Shown one piece after another: positions 43,848 to 54,387 of a stretch of DNA of 64,000 bases; position 1 is the first letter of the stretch; each line of letters opens with the position of its first letter. Origin of the DNA: Paenibacillus faecalis (lineage in GTDB: Bacteria; Bacillota; Bacilli; Paenibacillales; Paenibacillaceae); contig NZ_LT985747.1 of NCBI RefSeq assembly GCF_900289175.1, positions 236,506 through 300,505 on the forward strand. Direction: 5' to 3'. The notes under the pieces are model-generated. The model had not been told where the DNA came from. It saw only the letters and a list, made by a program, of their open reading frames with translations, and ran no database searches. The position numbers were made by a program, and so were the translations under genes.

Positions 43848-44813
43848 CTATTCTTCGTCTGTTTCTGTGCTGTCACTGTCGGTCGTTGTGGAGTCTGCCG
43901 GTTCTAATAACAGACGAGAAGTCGACTTTCCGTCTGTAACAACCTGACCCCCTACCGTAATCACTGTGGCCGGAGAATATGCCGATTTGACATACATCCC
44001 CTGACTATCCATTTCAAAGCTGAACGAATCACCCGCATTCACCATTTGATACAATAACTTCTCACCTTGTGAATTATAACCGCGATAAATTTCGACCCAG
44101 CTTTCTCCCGATGCCTCGATTTCCACTTTTACAGGCGTTCCTTCAGGTGATGCTACTTTGAACACCGTGCTCTTTCCCTGCTTGCGATCTTCCGTCACCG
44201 TAACCTGACCTTCCTGCTCTTTAGCAGGATCTTCTTCAGTGTCTGTTACACCTTCGTCTGTGTCAGTTCCGGGGTCTGTTTCTGTACCTTCCCCATCGCC
44301 TTGATCAGCACCTCCATCACCCTGAGCACCGCCAGGATTCGGTGTCGACTCTTCCCCGCCTTTATTAGCTGGTTCGGCCGGTTCGTTCTGTGTCGTTGGC
44401 GGAGTGATCTTATCCGGTGCAGAATTGTTAGCATTAGAAGCGTATATATAAATAACAACGATAATTAATATAGGAAAGGTCCACATTAATGCAGTTGGGA
44501 GCCAACTGAAATTACGCTCGGAAGACGTACGTGCAGAACGCTTCTGAATAACAGGCTCCATCGTTGATTCCGGCTGTGGTTTAGGTACGTCCTGCTTATG
44601 GCCCTCAAGCAATTCATCCGGATTTAAACCTACCGCTTCCGCATAGGTTTTGATGAATGCCCGGACATAAAAACTGCCTGGGAGGACTTTATAATCCCCT
44701 GCCTCGATGGCTTCTAAGTATCGCTTGCGTATTTTTGTCATTTCTTGCACATCATCCAGGCTCATGCCCTTTTGAAGACGTGCCTCCCTTAATTGTTGTC
44801 CTAATTCGGACAT
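43848..44813 (-). CDS. ymfM: RodZ-like protein YmfM
   Basis: A 321-residue membrane protein: an N-terminal helix-turn-helix domain (about 1-70; LGQQLREARLQKGMSLDDVQ), one membrane helix (about 108-128), a Pro/Gly/Glu/Asp-rich low-complexity outer linker (about 130-205) and a beta-rich C-terminal DUF4115 domain (about 210-300). RodZ homologues link MreB to the wall-elongation machinery. The ATG at 44813 follows AGGAGG. It is next to ymfK, as in B. subtilis. Confidence 0.93.
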   Translation of the reverse strand: MSELGQQLREARLQKGMSLDDVQEMTKIRKRYLEAIEAGDYKVLPGSFYVRAFIKTYAEAVGLNPDELLEGHKQDVPKPQPESTMEPVIQKRSARTSSERNFSWLPTALMWTFPILIIVVIYIYASNANNSAPDKITPPTTQNEPAEPANKGGEESTPNPGGAQGDGGADQGDGEGTETDPGTDTDEGVTDTEEDPAKEQEGQVTVTEDRKQGKSTVFKVASPEGTPVKVEIEASGESWVEIYRGYNSQGEKLLYQMVNAGDSFSFEMDSQGMYVKSAYSPATVITVGGQVVTDGKSTSRLLLEPADSTTTDSDSTETDEE

Positions 44814-44844
44814 GCCATCACCTCCTCTTGGATTTTGCGGTTAC

Positions 44845-45612
44845 TTACAGATCTTCACTGTATGAACCTGTGAATGTATCATAAACGATTTCTTCACCAG
44901 GATTGTTTCGCAATTCGATTAAAATATCAAAATCATCATAAGAATATTCCGATTCCCGAACAAAAATATCAGGATGCTCAATCACTTTGGTGCTCTCCAT
45001 CGACATGATGTCTTGCAGAAGTTGATAATGCTTTTCGTTAGAGCGAATGGTACTGACTATGCCATCAATAATAAATACATTGGAGGGATTCATTTCATCC
45101 TCGGAAAGTTGGCTTCGCATCGTTTGTCTCAGTAACGTGGAGGAAACAAAAGTCCATCTTTTCATAGCACATACACTGCCCGCGATAATGGATTCAGTCT
45201 TACCGACACGAGGCATCCCCCGAAGACCGATCACCCGATTTCCTTCCTTCTTAAACAATTCACCCAAAAAATCAACAAGTAAACCGAGCTCGTCACGAGT
45301 AAAACGAAACGTCTTATGATCATCCGAATCGCGATTAATGTAGCGGCCATGACGAACCGCCAAAATATCAACCAGTTTAGGCGGTCGAAACGCCTTTACG
45401 GTTATATTTTCGACTTTTTTCAACATTTTACCCATCAATTCGATCTTCTCTTCATCGTCGGTTTCGAGCAGCATACCTCTGGTCTGACCTTCAACACCGT
45501 TGATCGTCAAAATATTCACTTCCATCATTCCGAGCATAGAAGCGATATCACCGAGTAACCCCGGCCTGTTTTTATGTATCTCGTATTCCATATACCATTG
45601 TTTAGATCCCAC
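44845..45612 (-). CDS. ymfK: YmfK, ACT domain plus P-loop-like DUF3388 protein
   Basis: A 255-residue conserved protein. Residues about 5-75 look like an ACT-type ligand-binding domain (EIHKNRPGLLGDIASMLG), followed by a larger domain with a P-loop-like GMPRVGKTES near 150 and IDGIVSTIRSN. The function is unknown. The start is GTG at 45612 with CGAGGTG upstream. Order ymfI-ymfJ-ymfK-ymfM is the same as in B. subtilis. Confidence 0.9.
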   Translation of the reverse strand: MGSKQWYMEYEIHKNRPGLLGDIASMLGMMEVNILTINGVEGQTRGMLLETDDEEKIELMGKMLKKVENITVKAFRPPKLVDILAVRHGRYINRDSDDHKTFRFTRDELGLLVDFLGELFKKEGNRVIGLRGMPRVGKTESIIAGSVCAMKRWTFVSSTLLRQTMRSQLSEDEMNPSNVFIIDGIVSTIRSNEKHYQLLQDIMSMESTKVIEHPDIFVRESEYSYDDFDILIELRNNPGEEIVYDTFTGSYSEDL

Positions 45613-45840
45613 AAAGACACCTCGACAAACTTCGATTTACACCCATTTTATAGTTGGTTTTACATATTTAGGAACAAGGAAAAGAGCATTAAAAAATGGG
45701 TCACGTTAATGATATATAAAATGAAAATGAAAGGCAAGGACAACTCTGTAACCATTCGAACAAGCATAAACGGCTTAAAGCCGTCTTTAAAAGACATGGT
45801 TTATCATTTGATGAAAAAAATTTAACTAGACTTTCATTTT

Positions 45841-45865
45841 AAAAAGCCCCCTGCTGTTAGGGGGC
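45841..45865 (-). terminator. intrinsic terminator of ymfJ
   Basis: A 6-bp GC stem GCCCCC/GGGGGC followed on the minus strand by five T, 11 bases after the ymfJ stop. Confidence 0.7.
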
Positions 45866-45875
45866 CGCTCTTAAA

Positions 45876-46130
45876 CTAAGCGTTGTTTTTGGCCAGTTTG
45901 ACCATCAACCGGGCAATCGTGCGGCGCTCTTCCTCATTACCCACATCCCAAAGCTCTTTGAGGGCACGGTTGGAGGAGTTTTGAGGGTCGATTTTCTGAT
46001 CAAGAAAATCACCGATTTCATAAGCGAGCTGCGAAATCGTATCTTCATTCATTCCCGCTTTCTCGGCTTGAACGACACGCTCACCAAGAAACTTTTTCCA
46101 AGAATCGAAATTTTTGAGTACGGATGACAT
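45876..46130 (-). CDS. ymfJ: YmfJ (DUF3243) protein
   Basis: An 84-residue helical protein of the DUF3243 family, with SWKKFLGERVVQAEKAGM and EIGDFLDQKIDPQN segments. No enzymatic motif; the function is unknown. The ATG follows AAAGGAGG. It is separated from ymfK by a terminator and about 260 bases that contain only a weak plus-strand ORF. Confidence 0.9.
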   Translation of the reverse strand: MSSVLKNFDSWKKFLGERVVQAEKAGMNEDTISQLAYEIGDFLDQKIDPQNSSNRALKELWDVGNEEERRTIARLMVKLAKNNA

Positions 46131-46243
46131 GGATTAATCCTCCTTTTGCTTGTTGCAATTGAGATTTAAATGAACATTAATAATATGTCCCAGTACTCCA
46201 TTCGCTATGAATAAAGAAATGCGCCAAAAGGTGGCACAAATCT

Positions 46244-47014
46244 TCAGGTTACCCATCCGCCATTCGGACTGATGACCTGCCCTGTAATATAGCCGGATTC
46301 CGGCAAAGCCAGAAAATATACAAGCGAGGATATCTCATCAGGCTGAGCAAGACGTCCAAGCGGTATCTCTTCCTCCAGCATCCGAATTTCATCGGCCTCC
46401 AAATGACCGAGCATGGACGTATCCACCGCACCAGGAGCAACCGCATTTACCGTTACACCGGAAGGAGCCAGCTCCTTGGCCAGCGCTTTAGTAAATGCGT
46501 TAATTCCTCCCTTACTAGCCGAATACACCACTTCGCATGAAGCACCCGAAAGCCCCCATATTGAGGATACGTTGATAATCCGTCCAAATCGCTGGGATAT
46601 CATCCGCCCCATAAAAGCTTGCGTACATAAAAATGTACCTTTCAGATTCACCGACATGACCGTATCCCATTCGTCCTCCGTCACATCTGACAGAAGACCA
46701 TAATGGGAAATGCCTGCGTTGTTCACCAAAATATCAGGCTCCATGCCATGGTTTGCAAGCTTTTCTTGCATGCGCAAAATTTGTTCCTTATCCTTTAAAT
46801 CTGCAGAAACCGTCAATACCTTCGATCCATAACTCATACAGCGACGTGCCACCTCGTTCGCCGCCTCATGAGAGCTCATATAGTGAAGAACAACACTCAT
46901 GCCGACAGAGGCAAAACGTTCAGCTATCGCCGCCCCGATCCCTCTGCTAGCTCCGGTTATTAGCACCGTCATTTCCCCGATTGGTTTTAAAGACTCTCCC
47001 ATCAGCAGTTTCAT
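46244..47014 (-). CDS. ymfI: YmfI, FabG-like short-chain dehydrogenase
   Basis: A 256-residue SDR: the NAD(P)-binding TGASRGIG near residue 21, NNAG near 97, catalytic Ser near 148 and the YSASK Tyr/Lys pair near 163. It resembles 3-oxoacyl-ACP reductases but is not in a fatty-acid cluster; in B. subtilis it is a paralogue of FabG with unclear role. Its ATG overlaps the TAA of ymfH (TAATG), so they are coupled. Confidence 0.92.
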   Translation of the reverse strand: MKLLMGESLKPIGEMTVLITGASRGIGAAIAERFASVGMSVVLHYMSSHEAANEVARRCMSYGSKVLTVSADLKDKEQILRMQEKLANHGMEPDILVNNAGISHYGLLSDVTEDEWDTVMSVNLKGTFLCTQAFMGRMISQRFGRIINVSSIWGLSGASCEVVYSASKGGINAFTKALAKELAPSGVTVNAVAPGAVDTSMLGHLEADEIRMLEEEIPLGRLAQPDEISSLVYFLALPESGYITGQVISPNGGWVT

Positions 47015-48294
47015 TACGGACTCAAAACAAGGGATACTGCAAGCTGATCCCAGTTGACATGCTCTTGTAATCTTCGGTTAACATCCTCCAGTGTAATGGA
47101 CTCATACACCGACAGCACCGAAAACAGATTACTGCCTCTGAACTGGTATCTTGTAAATTCATGCGCAATGTTCTCTGGGGAATTAAGCATGCGCAAGTAA
47201 CCGCCTATTTTCTTTTTACGTGCCCGTTCAAAATCTGATTGATTAAATCCATTTTCCTTCAATCGATCCACTTCCTCACGAATACGCTGCAGCAGCCGCT
47301 CAGGATCTTTCGTGTCACCGCCTGCCGCTGAAAAAGCATATTGAGGCGAGCTGTTGAATTCATGTGAGAAATTGTCTGTAATCAGATCTTCATCATAGAG
47401 CTTCTGATACAGCTCTGTACTGGAGCTGAACATCAAATCCAGCATCAGCTTTGTTGTCAGGTCATGCCGAAGCTGATCTTCTCCCTTTAGACCCATACTT
47501 TTCTCTTTAAAGCCGAATAAACATTTCGGCATTGATACCGCCAGTCGGGTAACCTTGCGTTTTTCCGCAACCTCCAGCGGTTCTGCATCAAACAAACGCT
47601 CAATGCTCCCCTGTTTTTCATAGGTTTTTCGAGCCTGATTGGCCTTAACCATGGAAATCGTCTCTTCCGGGTCCACACCGCCGACGACAAACAGCAGCAT
47701 GTTGCTCGGATGATAGAAAGCATTATAACACGTGTATAGATCTTCTTTCGTAATCGTTCCTATTGATTCTACAGTTCCAGCTATATCAATACGTACCGGA
47801 TGTACTTTATACATCGCTTCGATCAAACCGAAGTAAACGCGCCAATCGGGATTGTCTTGATACATGTTGATTTCCTGACCAATGATCCCTTTTTCTTTCT
47901 CAACATTCTGGTCCGTAAAATAAGGATTCTGAACAAAATCAATCAACGTCTCAAGATTCACCATAATGTTCTCGGTTGCTGAGAACAGATACACCGTCTG
48001 ATCAAAACTTGTAAACGCGTTCGCCGATGCTCCGTTAGAAGCAAATTTGGCGAAAATGTCACCCTCCTGTTCTTCAAACATCTTATGTTCAAGAAAGTGG
48101 GCAATGCCATCAGGCACTTTCACTTCCGGCTCACCTTCTACCCGAAAATGATTATCTACAGATCCATATTTTGTTGCAAACGTTGCGTATGTTTTTTGAA
48201 ATCCAGGCTTTGGAAGCACATACACGTGCAGTCCATTATCCAGCACTTCATAATACAACGTTTCCTGCAGGTTCTCGTAATGAATGCTTTGCAC
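47014..48294 (-). CDS. ymfH: YmfH, zinc-dependent M16 peptidase
   Basis: A 426-residue insulinase-like (M16) peptidase. The inverted zinc motif HFLEH (HxxEH) lies near residue 67, and the distal Glu ligand region follows about 70 residues later (EKGIIGQEINMYQDNP). The C-terminal domain carries the RGSNLFSVLSVYESI segment. It should pair with YmfF, whose gene ends three bases upstream, as catalytic and inactive partner. The substrate is unknown. Confidence 0.94.
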   Translation of the reverse strand: MQSIHYENLQETLYYEVLDNGLHVYVLPKPGFQKTYATFATKYGSVDNHFRVEGEPEVKVPDGIAHFLEHKMFEEQEGDIFAKFASNGASANAFTSFDQTVYLFSATENIMVNLETLIDFVQNPYFTDQNVEKEKGIIGQEINMYQDNPDWRVYFGLIEAMYKVHPVRIDIAGTVESIGTITKEDLYTCYNAFYHPSNMLLFVVGGVDPEETISMVKANQARKTYEKQGSIERLFDAEPLEVAEKRKVTRLAVSMPKCLFGFKEKSMGLKGEDQLRHDLTTKLMLDLMFSSSTELYQKLYDEDLITDNFSHEFNSSPQYAFSAAGGDTKDPERLLQRIREEVDRLKENGFNQSDFERARKKKIGGYLRMLNSPENIAHEFTRYQFRGSNLFSVLSVYESITLEDVNRRLQEHVNWDQLAVSLVLSP

Positions 48295-48297
48295 CGT

Positions 48298-49581
48298 TTA
48301 TTCCTCCTTTTGACCTTTCAGGAAATAGATCGTATCCAGCGAAAATGCGGATGCGGCGCGTGTAACGTCTTCCAGGGAAACATGAGACACCTGTTCGAGT
48401 AGTTCCTCCGCAGTACGCTCTTTCCCGGACAACTGTCGGTTAAAATCATAAGCGATCAGCTCAAAGGCCGAATCCTGCATTTCTTTGATGACATTCCGAA
48501 TCATAGCCTTTGTCTGTGACATTTCAGTGTCTGATATAACGCCCGCTGCCATATCTTCCAACTGTTTTTGGATAATGCGGACTGCTTTTTCATAATTTTC
48601 TATCTCGATCCCGGATTGAATCGTTGCGATTCCTTTATGGCCGTCATAACGGGAGGAAGCATAATAGGCCAAGCTTTCTTTCTCCCTAACATTCACAAAT
48701 AGCTTGGAATGAGGATATCCGCCCAAAATTCCATTATACATCAAGGCTGCAGCATAATCATTGTCCCTGTACGTAATTTTACTGCGCAAACCGAGATTTA
48801 GCTTTCCTTGATTAATATCCAGCTTCTCAACAACCGTCTGTGGTTCGGATGCAACGGACCGCACGACGGAAGGCTCATAGTTCCCTGTTTGTGAACGATC
48901 CATCACGAAGTGCTCTTCCACAAGCTTTTTTACTTCTTCTATGGACGTATCACCGACAACATATAGATCAAAAACAGCTTCATTTAGCCACTTCCGATAA
49001 GAATTATATAGACTTTCGGCTGTTATACTGTCCAAATCTTTACGCTGTCCAAGCGGATGCAGCCGATATGGCTCATTTTTGCACATCTCTTCAATACAAC
49101 GTTCAGCAGCGTAGCGAATTTTGTCATTCACAATGCTCTCCAGCTTTTTACGTACCGTATCCCGCTCTGTCTGAACATAGGAAGGACGGAATACTCCATT
49201 CTCAAGCGCAGGCTTCGTTAATGTTTCACCCAGAAAAGAAAACGACGATTGCAGCAGGCTCTCCGAGCTCTGAACAAATGAATCGTTTATGGTGTCCATA
49301 CGAAAATGAACGATTTGATAATCTCCGCGTTTATAAACATCAAATCCAAAGCCGGCCCCATACAGCTGTTCTAACCGTTCACGGAAAGATCTTGTCTCCG
49401 GATAGGAGACCGTACCTCTGCGCAGCACAAACGGCGTCAAAGCCGTAGCAGTCACCGTATTCTCATCCAACGGACTTCCGGCATAAAGTGAAATGGCAAA
49501 TGTTTTAAAGCGGCGGGTCGGCAGCACATGAATCCGAATCCCCCCCGCTGTCCCATGTTCAAATCCCATGATGTTCGTCAA
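48298..49581 (-). CDS. ymfF: YmfF, M16-family protein without zinc motif
   Basis: A 427-residue M16-fold protein. In place of the HxxEH helix it has ATALTPFVLRRGTVSYP, so the zinc ligands are absent and it is probably the non-catalytic partner of YmfH, as in other M16 heterodimers. The C-terminal half keeps family features (ESLAYYASSRYDGHKGIATIQ). The start is TTG at 49581, nine bases after AAGGGAG. The ymfF-ymfH-ymfI order equals that of B. subtilis. Confidence 0.92.
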   Translation of the reverse strand: MTNIMGFEHGTAGGIRIHVLPTRRFKTFAISLYAGSPLDENTVTATALTPFVLRRGTVSYPETRSFRERLEQLYGAGFGFDVYKRGDYQIVHFRMDTINDSFVQSSESLLQSSFSFLGETLTKPALENGVFRPSYVQTERDTVRKKLESIVNDKIRYAAERCIEEMCKNEPYRLHPLGQRKDLDSITAESLYNSYRKWLNEAVFDLYVVGDTSIEEVKKLVEEHFVMDRSQTGNYEPSVVRSVASEPQTVVEKLDINQGKLNLGLRSKITYRDNDYAAALMYNGILGGYPHSKLFVNVREKESLAYYASSRYDGHKGIATIQSGIEIENYEKAVRIIQKQLEDMAAGVISDTEMSQTKAMIRNVIKEMQDSAFELIAYDFNRQLSGKERTAEELLEQVSHVSLEDVTRAASAFSLDTIYFLKGQKEE

Positions 49582-49702
49582 GGTTCAAAACTCCCTTACC
49601 ACATATATTGATGGTGCACAAGACGTAATTTAGTTCCATTCTAACCCATTGCAAAGTGAAGAAGCAACCGAAGACAAGCCTTCGATTGCTCCGGTTTTGG
49701 CA

Positions 49703-50491
49703 TTACATACAGAAGATGTGCCTGCCTATGGTTTTGATTTGCGGACGGCTCCAGATCCACTCCGAAGTCGCTGTTTCCGGGTTGAAATAATAGAGCGCCC
49801 CTCCGGAAGGGTCCCAACCGTTAATCGCTTGAATAACCGCCTTTCGGGCTGTCTCATTCGGTGTTAAATAGATTTGTCCATCAGCTACGGCAGTAAAAGC
49901 ACGAGGTTGAAAAATAACTCCTGATGGCGTATTTGGAAAATTTGGTGATTTAACACGGTTAAGAATAACAGCGGCTACCGCTACCTGTCCTTCAAAAGGT
50001 TCGCCACGAGCTTCCCCATAAACCGCATTAGCCATAATTTTCACATCATTATCGGATAACCCCATGGCATTCGCAGAGGAAAGGTCGGCTCCTTCTGCCT
50101 TATAATCCTTACCACGTTCATGCATTTTAGGCTCGGTTGGACGCCAATTCTTCGTCGCATTGTACAACTTCAGCTTTGATTTGGGACCAACAATACCATC
50201 TACCTTAAGACCAAACTCAGATTGAAACCATTTAACTGAGTCACTCGTCTTGGAGCCAAAAATACTATCAACTTTACCGTGGTAAAATCCCAAATGCTTT
50301 AACCGTCCTTGCAACTCATAAACATCCTCACCGTAAGAACCGTATTTCAGTATGGCCTGACTGAAGGTCGGCAAGGATTCTTGTTTGATTGGAGCTGGCT
50401 CGGTTTCGGATGTAAACTTTGCCTGGGAGAGAATGGACGCCGTAATCAATACCACGATACCGGTTAGTAGCCAAATCTTTCCGTTTTTCAT
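49703..50491 (-). CDS. SleB-like spore cortex-lytic/cell wall hydrolase
   Basis: A 262-residue exported protein: a signal or anchor segment (about 7-24), a peptidoglycan-binding domain (about 45-110; GEDVYELQGRLKHLGFYHGKVD, GIVGPKS) and a C-terminal hydrolase domain of the SleB type (about 150-262; AVYGEARGEPFEGQVAVAAVILNRV with catalytic Glu, ending IGRHIFCM). SleB acts on muramic-lactam-containing cortex during germination. It has the SleB layout, but related CwlJ/YkvT enzymes exist, so the exact orthology is open. It lies between spoIIIE and ymfF, where B. subtilis has ymfC-E. Confidence 0.85.
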   Translation of the reverse strand: MKNGKIWLLTGIVVLITASILSQAKFTSETEPAPIKQESLPTFSQAILKYGSYGEDVYELQGRLKHLGFYHGKVDSIFGSKTSDSVKWFQSEFGLKVDGIVGPKSKLKLYNATKNWRPTEPKMHERGKDYKAEGADLSSANAMGLSDNDVKIMANAVYGEARGEPFEGQVAVAAVILNRVKSPNFPNTPSGVIFQPRAFTAVADGQIYLTPNETARKAVIQAINGWDPSGGALYYFNPETATSEWIWSRPQIKTIGRHIFCM

Positions 50492-50637
50492 ACTGACCTC
50501 TACCTTTCTCTTGTGATTTTACAGGAGCGCTAAGGTTATTATGACCAAGCCTGCCTGTTTCCTATGCACATCTCCAAAAGGAAGTAGATCGGTCAATTCA
50601 TTGATTATAACTCTTAAAAAAACAGCAGATATTACAA

Positions 50638-50683
50638 CAAAAAAGAGGATGTTCTGAGCAGGTAAAACCCAGAACACCCTCTT
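50638..50683 (-). terminator. intrinsic terminator of spoIIIE
   Basis: A 14-bp stem AAGAGGGTGTTCTG/CAGAACATCCTCTT (one G-T pair) followed on the minus strand by six T, 11 bases after the stop. Confidence 0.85.
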
Positions 50684-50693
50684 ACTATACATT

Positions 50694-53309
50694 TTATGAA
50701 CTGACTCGACTTTGCTGATACTGCTCCATCGACATAAGTACCTCACGCGGCTTGCTGCCCTCGTAAGGACCGATCACGCCTCTGGCTTCCATCGAATCGA
50801 TCAGCCGTGCAGCACGGGTATATCCAATACGCATACGCCGCTGCAGCAGGGAGACTGATGCCTGCTTCGCTTCCAGGATAACGTTTACCGCCTGATCGTA
50901 CAGTTCATCCAGCTCCTCATCATTGGAAGTTGCCGATTCATCGATTTCAGGAACAAGAGATTCATCATATTCAGCCTGTCCTTGTCCACGAACAAAGTCT
51001 ACAATGTTCTCAACTTCCTGATCGCTCATGAAAGCCCCCTGTACCCGAATAGGCTTGGAGGAGCCCATCGGCATAAACAGCATATCACCACGACCGAGCA
51101 GCTTCTCGGCTCCCGCCATATCCAGAATCGTTCTGGAATCAACTTGTGACGATACACCAAATGCAATCCGGGAAGGAATATTCGCTTTGATTACACCTGT
51201 AATAACGTCAACAGATGGCCGCTGTGTAGCAATAATCAAATGAATCCCAGCGGCACGTGCCATTTGAGCAAGGCGGGTGATTGCTTCTTCCACATCATGC
51301 GCTGCGACCATCATCAGATCGGCCAGCTCGTCCACAATCACGACAATATATGGCAATATCGCTGATGGATTGTCTTTCATTAAAGTGTTGTAGCCTTCAA
51401 TGTTTCGTGTACCTGATTTGGAAAACAGCTCATAACGCTTCTCCATTTCAACCACGATTTTTTTGAGAGCGAGTGAAGCGCGTTTCGGATCGGTCACCAC
51501 CGGAGCCATTAGATGAGGAATACCGTTGTATACATTAAGCTCAACCATTTTAGGATCGACCATCAGAAATTTGACCTCATCAGGCTTCGCTTTATATAAA
51601 ATACTGGTAATAATCCCGTTAATACATACCGACTTACCCGAGCCAGTAGCACCGGCTACAAGAAGATGGGGCATCCGGGCAAGGTTGCCCACAATGGTCT
51701 GGCCGGAAATGTCACGCCCAAAAGCAATGGACAGCTTGGACTGAGCATCCTGAAACATCGGTGTTTCCATAACTTCACGCATCGTAACTATTGACACTTC
51801 ATTGTTCGGAACCTCAATACCAATCGCCGATTTACCGGGAATCGGGGCTTCCATACGTATGTCCTTGGCGGCAAGAGCCAGCGCAATGTCATCCGTCAAG
51901 CTGACGATTCGGCTTACCTTCACTCCGATATCGGGTTGAATCTCATACCGGGTAACCGATGGACCGCGCACAACTTCCAGCACCTTCGCCCGAACGCCGA
52001 AGCTTTCCAGTGTAGCCTCCAGCTTACGGGCTGTCTGCATATAATCGTTCTGATCTCCCGGCTTTCCTCCATTGTTAGGCTTGGAGAGCAGGCGAAACGG
52101 CGGCAGCTTGTAAGGCTTCGGTGGAGGTTGAGGCGGTGAAGCAGATTTGGTCTCAGCCCCGTCCTCACCGTCAGATATTTTCCCCTCGGCCTTCTCCGAT
52201 GTATCTTGCACTGCTTCCGGTTCCGTCTTTTCAGCACTCCTAGAAACACCGCTGGCTGGATCGTCTTGAATTTGTTCAACATCCTGCTCATCCAGTTCCT
52301 CTTCATCTACTGCACCTTCATGCTTAACCTGCTCGAAGAAATCCCGAATAATCGGTGAAGACGGTGTCGGTGCATCCGTATTTGAATGACCATATAGCAC
52401 GGGCTGATCTTCTCCAGGGACCATATCAAATGCGCCGGCGTCCATAGCGGACAATCCCGCTTGACTCGAATGAATACCTCTGTCCTGAGCTGTATGCTCC
52501 GCTGTTCTGCCTAAGCCGGAAATCTTGTTACCAAACAGCTGGAAGAAAACCGGCAGCTTTCGCTTGGAAACAGACAGATCCGCATCATCCAGATCATCAT
52601 CATTATCCTCATGTACTGGAAGGCTCTTGGTCTGTTTTCGTTTCGAAGCTGAAGTAGCTTTAGCTTTCGTCTGCCGACCTTGCATTCTTTTTTGCAATAT
52701 TTCGCCTAACTTCACAAGACGGGTGCGAAGCAGGCGCATCAAATCTACATAAGACAAATTCGTAATCAACATAAAGCTGATGAACAACATAACAATCATA
52801 ATCAGACGGGCGCCAATGATGCCAAAGAACATAAGCAGAAGTGAAAACTGTAACGCTCCTGCATAACCTCCGCTAATATCTTTTCCCATTACCGGATGAC
52901 TGCCATCAGCTTTCCCGTGTAAAAGTTCACCTTGCAAATCACTATGTATCTGAGTCATTACATTGCTTGAACTCAATTGCCCAATCGGGGCCAGCTTCGG
53001 CTCCAGTCCGCTGATACTGCTCATCAAAGTCAGGGACAAGATCAGCAGAAGAACCCCGGTTTTACGACTGCTCCATCGTTTGGGCCATTTCCGGTGAATC
53101 ATTACCATTAATCCGTAATAAATTCCGATCAGGGGGATTACAAAATAGTATTTACCCAGCAGGTATCCTGACATTTTGGACAGGGAGCGTCCTACCGGTG
53201 CCTCTCCGGATAATGCAATTACCGAGAGTGTCATCAGTATTATTCCATAAATTTCATATTTCAGGACTGAGGCAAATACAGCCCTTTTCTTTCGCTTGCG
53301 TTTTGACAA
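50694..53309 (-). CDS. spoIIIE: DNA translocase FtsK/SpoIIIE
   Basis: An 871-residue DNA pump that moves chromosome ends through septa. Layout: four membrane helices in about the first 180 residues, a long charged linker (about 200-400), a motor domain (Walker [16 protein letters not shown] near 555, Walker [12 protein letters not shown]) and a C-terminal winged-helix gamma domain (about 805-870) that reads oriented DNA motifs. The ORF can be extended to ATG at 53330, but that codon lies only a few bases after a TATAAT -10 element and would be at or before the transcription start. TTG at 53309, after GGGGGTG, gives [19 protein letters not shown], like SpoIIIE of Bacillus. Confidence 0.95.
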   Translation of the reverse strand: MSKRKRKKRAVFASVLKYEIYGIILMTLSVIALSGEAPVGRSLSKMSGYLLGKYYFVIPLIGIYYGLMVMIHRKWPKRWSSRKTGVLLLILSLTLMSSISGLEPKLAPIGQLSSSNVMTQIHSDLQGELLHGKADGSHPVMGKDISGGYAGALQFSLLLMFFGIIGARLIMIVMLFISFMLITNLSYVDLMRLLRTRLVKLGEILQKRMQGRQTKAKATSASKRKQTKSLPVHEDNDDDLDDADLSVSKRKLPVFFQLFGNKISGLGRTAEHTAQDRGIHSSQAGLSAMDAGAFDMVPGEDQPVLYGHSNTDAPTPSSPIIRDFFEQVKHEGAVDEEELDEQDVEQIQDDPASGVSRSAEKTEPEAVQDTSEKAEGKISDGEDGAETKSASPPQPPPKPYKLPPFRLLSKPNNGGKPGDQNDYMQTARKLEATLESFGVRAKVLEVVRGPSVTRYEIQPDIGVKVSRIVSLTDDIALALAAKDIRMEAPIPGKSAIGIEVPNNEVSIVTMREVMETPMFQDAQSKLSIAFGRDISGQTIVGNLARMPHLLVAGATGSGKSVCINGIITSILYKAKPDEVKFLMVDPKMVELNVYNGIPHLMAPVVTDPKRASLALKKIVVEMEKRYELFSKSGTRNIEGYNTLMKDNPSAILPYIVVIVDELADLMMVAAHDVEEAITRLAQMARAAGIHLIIATQRPSVDVITGVIKANIPSRIAFGVSSQVDSRTILDMAGAEKLLGRGDMLFMPMGSSKPIRVQGAFMSDQEVENIVDFVRGQGQAEYDESLVPEIDESATSNDEELDELYDQAVNVILEAKQASVSLLQRRMRIGYTRAARLIDSMEARGVIGPYEGSKPREVLMSMEQYQQSRVSS

Positions 53310-53330
53310 TAGTGTCACCCCCGAAGCCAT

Positions 53331-53339
53331 ATTATAACA
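53331..53339 (-). promoter_or_regulatory. extended -10 promoter of spoIIIE
   Basis: TGTTATAAT on the minus strand fits an extended -10 element (TGnTATAAT), 22 bases before the TTG start. No good -35 is seen, which is usual for extended -10 promoters. Confidence 0.5.
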
Positions 53340-53383
53340 TATATTCGGATGGCGTACCTATGTTCTGTTTTCAGACTTTAGCC

Positions 53384-53623
53384 CTATTTTGTCTGTTCGA
53401 TAACAGGGAGAAACGAAATGATACTCCCAGGAGCATAATGCGGGTTCAAATAATGCCCCAGCTCACAATTTAGCAGACGAATCACTTTTGCCTTGTTATC
53501 ACTAAGCAGCTCTACCTCCATCAGCACGTTTCCCATTTGGAGTTCTTTCGTTTGAGGCGTCTGATTAGAATGATCTTCTTCACGCCAAATAAGTTCATGC
53601 GGCATCACGGTGTATAATGTCAC
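53384..53623 (-). CDS. ylzJ: YlzJ-like small protein
   Basis: A 79-residue protein of the YlzJ-like family (begins [13 protein letters not shown], central [18 protein letters not shown]). The function is unknown; it always accompanies tepA in Bacilli. The start is GTG, overlapping the tepA stop by four bases, with AGGAGG upstream. It precedes spoIIIE, as in B. subtilis. Confidence 0.88.
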   Translation of the reverse strand: MTLYTVMPHELIWREEDHSNQTPQTKELQMGNVLMEVELLSDNKAKVIRLLNCELGHYLNPHYAPGSIISFLPVIEQTK

Positions 53624-54387
53624 TGGGTTATTCCTCCTGTATGGATACTTTTTCGTTCTCCGATCAAACGATTTAATGTCGCCAAAGCCTGTCCGATGCC
53701 ACCCACTTCATTCATTAACCCATACTTTACAGCATCTGAGCCTGAAACAGCTGTGCCGATGTCCCGGTTCAGCTCCCCTGTCTTAAACATTAAATCCTTA
53801 AACTGCTCCTCGCTAATATTGGAATGAGATGTTACAAAACGAACGACCCGCTCCTGCATTTTCTCCATATACTCAAACGTTTGCGGTACCCCTATAACGA
53901 GTCCGCTCATACGGATCGGATGAATGGTCATCGTTGCACTTTCAGCGATAAAGGAATAGCTGGAAGCGACCGCAATCGGCACACCAATGCTATGTCCCCC
54001 TCCAACAACGACGGTGACCGTCGGTTTTGTCAATGAGGCGATCATCTCCGCAATGGCAAGCCCTGCTTCTACATCTCCCCCTACCGTATTCAAAATAATG
54101 AGCAAGCCTTCAATCCGCGGATTTTGTTCTGCTGCAACCAATTGCGGAATGATGTGCTCATATTTAGTCGTTTTATTTTGCGGAGGCAGAACGATATGTC
54201 CTTCAATCTGACCGATGATAGTCATGCCAAAAATATTGGACTCGCCCCCGGTAGGCACACCGGTTTGTCCCAATTGTTGAATTGTATCGGTAACTGACTG
54301 ATTTTTTTGATCCTCCGTTGGAACCGGTTGAATCCCGGTCTCCCCTCTTACTTCCTTTTTTTCATGGTTGTCCAAATTGTTTTCCAC
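53620..54387 (-). CDS. tepA: translocation-enhancing protein TepA (ClpP-like protease)
   Basis: A 255-residue ClpP-fold protein related to SppA/ClpP serine proteases. The catalytic Ser is in [19 protein letters not shown] near residue 130, with His in MTIHPIR near 157 as in ClpP. An acidic/Gln-rich N-terminal extension of about 50 residues precedes the fold. TepA was linked to secretion and small acid-soluble spore protein processing in B. subtilis. The start is GTG at 54387 near GCAGGG; the following gene ylzJ overlaps it by four bases. Confidence 0.92.
   Translation of the reverse strand: MENNLDNHEKKEVRGETGIQPVPTEDQKNQSVTDTIQQLGQTGVPTGGESNIFGMTIIGQIEGHIVLPPQNKTTKYEHIIPQLVAAEQNPRIEGLLIILNTVGGDVEAGLAIAEMIASLTKPTVTVVVGGGHSIGVPIAVASSYSFIAESATMTIHPIRMSGLVIGVPQTFEYMEKMQERVVRFVTSHSNISEEQFKDLMFKTGELNRDIGTAVSGSDAVKYGLMNEVGGIGQALATLNRLIGERKSIHTGGITQ

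Noticed and set aside
45709..45825. Plus-strand ORF of 38 codons between ymfK and ymfJ
   Set aside because: No ribosome binding site within the normal distance, no promoter, and it ends close to the ymfJ terminator. Lys/Met-rich AT-rich sequence gives such ORFs by chance.
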